Source of the DNA: Janthinobacterium lividum
Lineage (GTDB): Bacteria; Pseudomonadota; Gammaproteobacteria; Steroidobacterales; Steroidobacteraceae
NCBI GenBank assembly: GCA_943327025.2
Contig: CALPVO020000030.1
Location: 1-12,707 of the forward strand
Length of the DNA: 12,707 nucleotides
Reading direction: 5' to 3'
The notes beneath the pieces were generated by a model. That model was not told where the DNA came from. It saw only the letters and a list, made by a program, of their open reading frames with translations, and made no database searches. Position numbers and translations under genes: made by a program. Positions 8,361 to 12,707 of this stretch are shown here, in pieces; within the stretch, counting starts at the first letter, position 1, and every line of letters begins with the position of its first letter.

Positions 8361-8918
8361 CTACTTGCCGTAGTACGCCTGCCACGTGTCCAAGCTCTCG
8401 GGCCAATCTGCTGCAGTCGGCGTTGCATAAGCGCGGTTGCGCGTGGCGAGGCCTTCCGGGCGAAACACGTCCAGATACTGGTCCGTGGGCACGTAATAGA
8501 ACATGTTCAACACGCGCGCAGCGAAACGCCATTGGCCGTCCTCGCGTCGATACTCGTCGTGGTAGCGGATGGCGGTGAGCATGGGCTGGCCCAGTCGGTT
8601 CATCTCTGCGTGCGACAACACGATGCCGCTGGCTTCATCCGGGTTGTTCGGGTTGAAGGTAACGATACGGTCGTGCGTGAAGTGGTTCGAGGGCCCGAGC
8701 ACCTTGAACCGGCCGCGGAACAGTTCCACCACGGTTTCGCGGCCTCGGCAGTCCATGACGCCATCCCCCGAGCGGATGTGGACATCGGCCGTGAATAGCC
8801 CTGGCATGGCGTCCATGTCCCGGTTGTCCATCACCAAGCCATAGCGGGCGACCAGTTCTGCAATGGCGGTACGGTCCTCGAGTTCACGGACGCGTTCTTC
8901 GAGGCTGCGGGTGGTCAT
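8361..8918 (-). CDS. SnoaL/NTF2-like family protein with LinA-type Asp/His pair
   Basis: This 185-residue protein has the cone-shaped alpha+beta fold of the SnoaL-like (NTF2) superfamily, judged from an N-terminal helix (LEERVRELEDRTAIAELVARYG), a charged turn MDNRDMDAM, strands around FTADVHIRSG and the C-terminal YHDEYRREDGQWRFAARVL. D31 and H79 sit 48 residues apart, as do catalytic D25 and H73 of the dehydrochlorinase LinA, and the flanking patterns also resemble LinA. Relatives include dehydratases, isomerases and many proteins of unknown role, so substrate and reaction cannot be named. No signal peptide or membrane segment is seen. The start at 8918 is chosen because GGAG lies 6 nt upstream; an earlier in-frame ATG at 8969 would add 17 residues of low-complexity sequence through the divergent promoter region. 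It converges with malQ and diverges from the glycosyltransferase gene, so it is probably transcribed alone. Confidence 0.85.
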   Translation of the reverse strand: MTTRSLEERVRELEDRTAIAELVARYGLVMDNRDMDAMPGLFTADVHIRSGDGVMDCRGRETVVELFRGRFKVLGPSNHFTHDRIVTFNPNNPDEASGIVLSHAEMNRLGQPMLTAIRYHDEYRREDGQWRFAARVLNMFYYVPTDQYLDVFRPEGLATRNRAYATPTAADWPESLDTWQAYYGK

Positions 8919-8924
8919 GGGCGG

Positions 8925-8928
8925 CTCC
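8925..8928 (-). promoter_or_regulatory. Ribosome binding site fixing the start of the SnoaL-like gene
   Basis: On the minus strand GGAG lies 6 nt before the ATG at 8918, which is ideal spacing. This supports 8918 rather than the upstream in-frame ATG at 8969. Confidence 0.65.
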
Positions 8929-8930
8929 AC

Positions 8931-8950
8931 GGACGGGTAAGGACGGGTAG
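8931..8950. repeat. Tandem 10-bp direct repeat in divergent intergenic region
   Basis: GGACGGGTAA is followed immediately by GGACGGGTAG, a head-to-tail repeat matching at 9 of 10 bases. The 10-bp period is about one helical turn. It lies 13-32 nt upstream of the SnoaL-like start codon and 103-122 nt upstream of the glycosyltransferase start, a position that could suit a regulator binding site. No known operator is recognised. Confidence 0.6.
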
Positions 8951-9039
8951 CACCAGCATACCTTGTCACACGATTGCAACCCTACTGCCATGCCTGCGCA
9001 ACGCGCGATGTCCAATCTACCGTTCCGGGACGATGGGCT

Positions 9040-9043
9040 GGAG
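9040..9043 (+). promoter_or_regulatory. Ribosome binding site fixing the glycosyltransferase start
   Basis: GGAG lies 9 nt before the ATG at 9053. Upstream in-frame starts at 8963 (TTG), 8990 and 9008 (ATG) would add residues that are not part of the glycosyltransferase fold. Confidence 0.6.
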
Positions 9044-9052
9044 CGTTGCTTG

Positions 9053-10273
9053 ATGCAGATCCTGATGGTCTCGGATGTTTACTTCCCGCGTGTGAATGGG
9101 GTTTCCACGTCCATTCAGACCTATCGAAGTGACCTGATGGCCGCTGGGCACCGTTGTCTGCTGGTAGCCCCGGAATACCCCACTGCCGCCGCTGACGACG
9201 ATGAACTGTTTCGTCTGCCGTCGCGCCGCATCCCACGTGATCCGGAAGACCGCCTGCTGTCCATGCGCGCGCTGCGCCAATGGGGTAAGGCACTTGAGCC
9301 GGGCGAAATCGACATCGTGCACGTACAGACGCCATTCGCGGCGCACTACGCAGGGCTCCGTATTGCGCGCCACCTCGGTGTGCCGGTGGTGGAGAGTTAT
9401 CACACTTACTTCGAGCACTACCTGCATCACTATGTGCCGGCATTACCGTCGATGTTGACCCGTCGCTTTGCGCGCCGCGTGACGGTTTCGCAGTGCCACC
9501 AGGTGGCCCAGCTCATTTCGCCGTCCCGCCAGATGGCCGACGCGCTGCGCGAGTACGGCGTCAAGACGCCGATCGAGATACTGCCTACTGGTCTGCCGCC
9601 CGAGTCGTACACGGTGGGCGATGGCTCACGCTTCCGCGCACTTCACGGCATTCCCGCGGAGCGTCCGCTGGCCCTGTTCGTGGGGCGCGTGGCCCATGAA
9701 AAGAACATCGATTTCTTGGTGCGCATGCTCGGCGCCCTGCGGGCCAAGTGTGCGGATGCTTTGTTGGTCATTGCCGGCGAGGGCCCGGCGCAAGAACATC
9801 TGCGCCGTCTCGTGACCAGCCTCGGGCTGGAGGCGAACGTGCTGTTTGTCGGCTACATGGATCGCCACACGACCTTGCGCGACTGCTACCGCGCTGCCGA
9901 CGTGTTCGTGTTCGCTTCCCGTACCGAGACGCAAGGCTTGGTGCTGCTGGAAGCGATGGCGCAGGGAACACCGGTGGTATCCACCGCCGTAATGGGAACT
10001 GTCGACGTGCTCACCGGCGCCGCCGGTGCGGTGGTGGTACCCGAGGACGAGCAGGTCTTCGCGGCGGCAGTGGCCGAGGTGCTGCTCAACCCCGCGCGTC
10101 GCGCGGCACTTTCGCCGCTGGCGGCTGCGGACGCGCAGCGTTGGGCTTCCGCCGCGATGGCTGCGCGGCTCGTCGAGCTTTACGAACAAGTCATCGCCAA
10201 TCATTCGAGCCAGAGTGGGGCGCTGCGGTCGAACTCCACCAGTGCCAGTGCGCAATACAGGACACATGCATGA
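9053..10273 (+). CDS. GT4-family glycosyltransferase, probable lipid glycosylation
   Basis: This 406-residue protein is a GT-B fold retaining glycosyltransferase of family GT4, close to lipid mannosyl- and glucuronosyl-transferases such as MgtA/PimB and the SqdX group. It starts MQILMVSDVYFPRVNGVST, the glycine-containing first loop usual for these enzymes, and a glycosyltransferase family 4 N-terminal domain runs to about 180 (ESYHTYFEHYLHHY). The C-terminal nucleotide-sugar domain has FVGRVAHEKN (R212, K217) and the EX7E motif ETQGLVLLE (E292, E300). The last 20 or so residues are Ser-rich and probably disordered. No signal peptide or membrane segment is apparent, so it is likely a cytoplasmic, membrane-surface enzyme. 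The ATG at 9053 fits the family N-terminus and has GGAG upstream. Its stop overlaps the PAP2 start by ATGA, pointing to a shared function. Donor sugar (mannose, glucose or glucuronate) and acceptor cannot be decided. Confidence 0.9.
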   Translation: MQILMVSDVYFPRVNGVSTSIQTYRSDLMAAGHRCLLVAPEYPTAAADDDELFRLPSRRIPRDPEDRLLSMRALRQWGKALEPGEIDIVHVQTPFAAHYAGLRIARHLGVPVVESYHTYFEHYLHHYVPALPSMLTRRFARRVTVSQCHQVAQLISPSRQMADALREYGVKTPIEILPTGLPPESYTVGDGSRFRALHGIPAERPLALFVGRVAHEKNIDFLVRMLGALRAKCADALLVIAGEGPAQEHLRRLVTSLGLEANVLFVGYMDRHTTLRDCYRAADVFVFASRTETQGLVLLEAMAQGTPVVSTAVMGTVDVLTGAAGAVVVPEDEQVFAAAVAEVLLNPARRAALSPLAAADAQRWASAAMAARLVELYEQVIANHSSQSGALRSNSTSASAQYRTHA

Positions 10274-10800
10274 GCAACTCCACGCTGTTTCTTCGCGCCG
10301 ACCAAGCGGAACGCCGCTTGTGCCTGCTAGCGAATGCCGCCGCGCGTCGCCGGGCGGTACGCAATCTGTTCCGCGCCGTGAGCCGCTTAGGTGACGGGGT
10401 GTTCTGGTATGCCTTGATGGTGGTGCTGCCGCTCTGGCAGGGGGCCACGGGACTCTTCACTAGCTTGTGGCTCGCCGTTGTAGGTGCGGTCGGGCTGGGT
10501 ATCTACAAGCTGCTCAAGCATCGATTGGTTCGCGAGCGCCCGTATATTGGTCTCATTGGCATCGACTGCGCCATGCCGCCGCTCGACCGCTACAGCTTTC
10601 CCTCCGGGCACACGCTACACGCTGTGGGCTTCACCACGGTGGCTGTGACGGCGTTCCCGGCGCTGGCTGGCGTGCTGGTACCGTTCGCGCTGCTGGTGGC
10701 GGCTTCCCGCGTCATTCTCGGGTTGCACTACCCCACTGATGTGCTGGCGGGTGCCGCTATCGGCTACGGGGTCGCTGAGGCCGTGCTGCAACTGGTGTAA
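10270..10800 (+). CDS. PAP2-family membrane phosphatase
   Basis: This 176-residue integral membrane protein belongs to the type 2 phosphatidic acid phosphatase family, which removes phosphate from lipid phosphates (phosphatidate, phosphatidylglycerophosphate or undecaprenyl pyrophosphate) at the membrane face. All three PAP2 motifs are intact: KX6RP (K83 to R90-P91), PSGH (111-114, catalytic H114) and SRX5H (S146-R147 to H153, followed by YPTD). A basic N-terminal segment (residues 9-39) precedes hydrophobic spans at about 44-62, 64-81, 118-142 and 157-175. It is small for the family, nearer BcrC in length than PgpB. The ATG lies inside the glycosyltransferase stop (ATGA), with AGGA at 10259-10262 spaced 7 nt. 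The pairing suggests that it supplies diacylglycerol acceptor or dephosphorylates a glycolipid precursor, which is inference. Confidence 0.93.
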   Translation: MSNSTLFLRADQAERRLCLLANAAARRRAVRNLFRAVSRLGDGVFWYALMVVLPLWQGATGLFTSLWLAVVGAVGLGIYKLLKHRLVRERPYIGLIGIDCAMPPLDRYSFPSGHTLHAVGFTTVAVTAFPALAGVLVPFALLVAASRVILGLHYPTDVLAGAAIGYGVAEAVLQLV

Positions 10801-10816
10801 GCGCAGGCGTCTGGCT

Positions 10817-10829
10817 CACGCGAGGCGTG
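10817..10829 (+). other. Small hairpin after the PAP2 gene
   Basis: A 5-bp stem (CACGC and GCGTG) with loop GAG lies 16 nt downstream of the PAP2 stop. It may mark the 3' end of the two-gene unit, but it is short and has no T tract. Confidence 0.25.
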
Positions 10830-10866
10830 TGGTCGGTCCACGGGCGATACCCGGCGCTCAGCGCAT

Positions 10867-10876
10867 AGCTTAAGCT
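10867..10876. promoter_or_regulatory. 10-bp perfect palindrome upstream of the decarboxylase gene
   Basis: AGCTTAAGCT is self-complementary over 10 bp, 30 nt before the GTG start. It overlaps TAAGCT (10871-10876), a poor -10 candidate without a clear -35. It could be an operator half-region or chance. The remainder of 10801-10906 shows no other clear signal. Confidence 0.3.
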
Positions 10877-10893
10877 GTCGCGGCTTTCCCTCT

Positions 10894-10897
10894 GGAG
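10894..10897 (+). promoter_or_regulatory. Ribosome binding site supporting the GTG start at 10907
   Basis: GGAG lies 9 nt before the GTG. The next in-frame methionine is residue 23, already inside the conserved ThDP-enzyme fold, so GTG is the real start. Confidence 0.65.
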
Positions 10898-10906
10898 TTC
10901 TGCCGC

Positions 10907-12493
10907 GTGTCCACTCCCCAGTCTTCGCTCACGGTCCGCGAAGCGGTCATCGATTTTCTCCGCCGCTCTGACATGACAGCAGTGTTCGGCAACCCTGGTT
11001 CCACCGAGTTGCCGCTGTTCCGTGATTTTCCCGCGGATTTCCGCTACGTCACGGCACTGCAAGAGTCGCTGGTGGTGGGTATGGCCGATGGCTTTGCCCA
11101 GGCGACTGGCCGTGCCGCCTTCGTGAACCTGCATTCCGCAGCGGGTGTGGGGCATGCGCTTGGCAACCTCTACACCGCCTACCGTAACCAAACGCCTCTG
11201 GTCATTACGGCCGGGCAGCAAGTGCGTTCCATGCTCGGTATGGAGCCGTTCCTGTTCGCTGAAGACGCCGCGCAGTTCCCGAAGCCCTACGTGAAGTGGT
11301 CGGTAGAGCCGGCTACCGCGGCGGATGTGCCTGCGGCCATTGCGCGCGCGCGCTACATTGCCGAGCAAGCACCCTGTGGGCCCACGTTCGTATCCATTCC
11401 CGCTGATGACTGGGAGCAACCCGCGGAACCGGTTCCGGAGCGGACGGTATCGCGTAGCGTGCGCGGTGACGCGGCGCTGCTGGCGCTGCTGGCGGCGGCA
11501 TTGGCCGCTGCGGCGCGCCCGGTCTTCGTGGCGGGAAGTGGTGTGTCGCGGGACGGTGCCTATGCGGCGCTGACCCGCTTGGCTGAACAGCATGAGGCAC
11601 CGGTTTGGACCGCCCCGCGCACGGCTCGCGCCGCTTTTCCGGAAAGCCATCGGCTGTTCGCCGGGTTCCTGCCCAACAGTCGCGAGTCCGTGGCGGCTTG
11701 CCTTGCCGGGCACGACCTCATTGTCGTGTTCGGTGCGCCCGTGTTCACTTACCACATGGCCGGTTCCGGTCCGTTCATTCCTGTCGGGGCCACTTTGTTC
11801 CAGTTGGGCGATCACCCGGGACAGGCCGCTTGGGCCGCTGTCGGTACGGCCATTGTTACCAGTTTGCAGCCAGCCATTCAGGAGTTGCTGGCGTCGCCGT
11901 TGGCGGTGGCTGCCCGTGCGCCAGGGCAGGGGCGTGGTGCGGCACCTCTACCTGCGCCTGCGGTGGCGGGTGCCGGCGTGGGGGTGGCTTGGTTGATGTC
12001 GCGCCTTGCGGCCCTGCGTCCGGCGGATTCGCTCTTGGTTGAAGAAGCACCGAGCAGCCGCTCGTTGATGCAACGCTACTTGCCGGTGGACCGCGAGGAT
12101 GGCTTCTTTACCTGCGCGAGCGGCGGGCTAGGCCATGGGTTGCCGGCAGCTGTCGGGGTGGCGCTGGCGAGGCCGCAGCAGCGGACCTTGGCGCTGATGG
12201 GCGATGGGTCCAGCCTGTATTCCATTCAAGCGCTTTGGACGGCTGCGCAGTGGCAGGTGCCGCTCACGGTGGTCATCGTGCGTAACGGCAGTTATGCCTC
12301 GCTGCTGGAGTTCGCCCAGTTGTTCGGTTTGCCAGCGGCGGAGGGCATCGCCTTGCCGGCGCTTGATTTCGTGCAGTTGGCCACGGGCTTTGGCGTGCCT
12401 GCGCAACGCGTTACCCGACCGGAGGACTTGGACGCGGCGCTGCTGACCGCGTTCGCTGCCACCGGTCCGGCCTTGGTCGAAGTGTTGGTTTAA
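10907..12493 (+). CDS. mdlC: ThDP-dependent decarboxylase, benzoylformate decarboxylase family
   Basis: This 528-residue protein has the three-domain build of thiamine-diphosphate decarboxylases (PYR about 8-180, central about 195-330, PP about 355-528) and closely resembles benzoylformate decarboxylase, which turns benzoylformate into benzaldehyde and CO2. Family hallmarks are FGNPGSTELP with S32, ThDP-activating E53 (ALQES), H76 (NLHSAAG) and H283 (GAPVFTYH), matching S26, E47, H70 and H281 of the Pseudomonas putida enzyme. The cofactor motif has D433 (MGDGS) and N460 (RNGSY), 27 residues apart as in MdlC. The position equivalent to F397, which lines the phenyl pocket, is T402, and L109 is F115, so another 2-keto acid is possible. 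No other mandelate-pathway gene is in the window. It starts with GTG after GGAG and appears to be transcribed alone; the central domain's 335-350 linker is Ala/Pro-rich. Confidence 0.87.
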   Translation: MSTPQSSLTVREAVIDFLRRSDMTAVFGNPGSTELPLFRDFPADFRYVTALQESLVVGMADGFAQATGRAAFVNLHSAAGVGHALGNLYTAYRNQTPLVITAGQQVRSMLGMEPFLFAEDAAQFPKPYVKWSVEPATAADVPAAIARARYIAEQAPCGPTFVSIPADDWEQPAEPVPERTVSRSVRGDAALLALLAAALAAAARPVFVAGSGVSRDGAYAALTRLAEQHEAPVWTAPRTARAAFPESHRLFAGFLPNSRESVAACLAGHDLIVVFGAPVFTYHMAGSGPFIPVGATLFQLGDHPGQAAWAAVGTAIVTSLQPAIQELLASPLAVAARAPGQGRGAAPLPAPAVAGAGVGVAWLMSRLAALRPADSLLVEEAPSSRSLMQRYLPVDREDGFFTCASGGLGHGLPAAVGVALARPQQRTLALMGDGSSLYSIQALWTAAQWQVPLTVVIVRNGSYASLLEFAQLFGLPAAEGIALPALDFVQLATGFGVPAQRVTRPEDLDAALLTAFAATGPALVEVLV

Positions 12494-12497
12494 CCGC

Positions 12498-12519
12498 GCC
12501 GGGCCAACACTTGGTCGGC
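12498..12519. terminator. Imperfect hairpin between convergent genes, possible terminator
   Basis: GCC, a bulged G, then GGCCAA pairs with TTGGTCGGC across the 3-nt loop CAC, giving about 9 pairs including one G-T. It begins 4 nt after the decarboxylase stop and lies 10 nt from the stop of the opposing gene. No T tract follows on either strand. Confidence 0.4.
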
Positions 12520-12529
12520 TAGACGGCGC

Positions 12530-12706
12530 CTATGACCCCGCGACGACGGAGAGGGCGTGCGCCCGTTGATTAGGCCGCCCACCCAGCAAGCCGTCGTAAC
12601 TGCCTAGGGCCTCTTCCAACTGCACCCCGTCGTCGTCAATGTGGTACTGACGCAGTTCGTTGGAATGCCAACTACCACGCAGCTTGGCCACCGCCAGCAT
12701 GCGTAG
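12530..12706 (-). CDS. C-terminus of a KaiC-like RecA-superfamily ATPase, truncated by window edge
   Basis: On the minus strand an open frame enters from the window edge and ends at TAG (12530-12532), giving 58 residues. It begins LRMLAVAKLRGSWHSNELRQ and continues with YHIDDDGVQL and SYDGLLGGRP. This matches the end of KaiC-type ATPase domains, where a conserved KMRGSWH block is followed by an IREF-type strand, a D-G turn and a short GxxSGxP segment. KaiC proteins are ATP-dependent autokinases of the cyanobacterial clock, and related proteins in proteobacteria have mostly unknown or stress/motility-linked roles. The Walker motifs would lie outside the window, so activity and domain number (one or two RecA domains) cannot be judged. 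The tail after GGRP is short (about 14 residues). It converges with the decarboxylase gene. Confidence 0.7.
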   Translation of the reverse strand, partial: LRMLAVAKLRGSWHSNELRQYHIDDDGVQLEEALGSYDGLLGGRPNQRAHALSVVAGS

Positions 12707-12707
12707 C

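Larger units (their letters stand above)
8919..9052. promoter_or_regulatory. Divergent intergenic region with unresolved promoters
   Basis: These 134 bp separate two head-to-head genes and must carry a promoter for each unless one is read through from elsewhere. A possible plus-strand -35 is TTGTCA at 8963-8968 (5 of 6 to TTGACA), with only a poor -10 (TGCCAT, 8986-8991) at 17-nt spacing. On the minus strand TATGCT (4 of 6 to TATAAT) occurs within 8955-8962, without a good -35. None is convincing. Confidence 0.3.

Noticed and set aside
8963..9052. N-terminal extension of the glycosyltransferase from TTG 8963 or ATG 8990/9008
   Set aside because: The 30 extra residues do not resemble the family, which begins at MQILMVSDVYFP, and the GGAG at 9040-9043 supports 9053.
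9748..10800. Reading the PAP2 frame as a longer 350-residue protein starting inside the glycosyltransferase gene
   Set aside because: The upstream part is Arg/Gly-rich shadow sequence in another frame of the glycosyltransferase. The ATG at 10270 has AGGA at 7 nt and starts at the usual PAP2 N-terminus.
10850..10890. Sigma-70 promoter for the decarboxylase gene
   Set aside because: TAAGCT at 10871-10876 matches the -10 consensus at only 3 of 6 and no -35 sits at 16-18 nt; reported only as a palindrome.
1..12707. Mobile elements, CRISPR arrays, tRNA/rRNA genes, riboswitches
   Set aside because: Reading both strands showed no transposase or integrase motifs, no regularly spaced repeats, no cloverleaf-like segment and no long structured leader. 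The window contains no hidden multi-gene defence or biosynthetic system that I can support.

Overview
This window reads as chromosomal DNA from a GC-rich Gram-negative bacterium, most likely a gamma- or betaproteobacterium. That is inferred from the style of the glycogen enzymes, the high GC at third positions and tight gene packing; the sequence alone does not support a genus. Gene density is high, no stretch over about 135 bases lacks a gene, and I see no insertion sequence, phage gene, tRNA, rRNA or CRISPR array.

Positions 1-8333 (+ strand) are a four-gene glycogen/maltodextrin operon: glgP (5' end outside the window), glgB, glgX and malQ. Spacing is tight (78 nt, 6 nt, then an ATGA stop/start overlap). 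Together the products branch glycogen (GlgB), shorten its outer chains by phosphorolysis (GlgP), remove the limit-dextrin branches (GlgX) and recycle the released short maltodextrins (MalQ). Synthase (glgA) and ADP-glucose pyrophosphorylase (glgC) are not in the window. A perfect 7-bp hairpin at 8341-8359 ends the operon and is shared with the convergent gene.

Positions 8361-8918 (- strand) carry a small SnoaL/NTF2-like protein with a LinA-type Asp/His pair. A 134-bp divergent region holding a tandem 10-bp repeat separates it from a two-gene + strand unit (9053-10800): a GT4 glycosyltransferase and, overlapping it by ATGA, a PAP2 phosphatase. This looks like a membrane glycolipid module, although the sugar and acceptor cannot be read from sequence.

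Positions 10907-12493 (+) encode a complete ThDP-dependent enzyme of the benzoylformate decarboxylase family, with the catalytic residues kept but some substrate-pocket positions changed. The last 178 bases hold, on the - strand, the C-terminal 58 residues of a protein resembling KaiC-type RecA-fold ATPases.

Overall this is an ordinary metabolic region. I found no convincing new multi-gene system. The points most worth a second look are the altered decarboxylase pocket, the GT4-PAP2 pair, the LinA-like NTF2 protein, the KaiC-like gene at the edge and the tandem repeat between the divergent genes.
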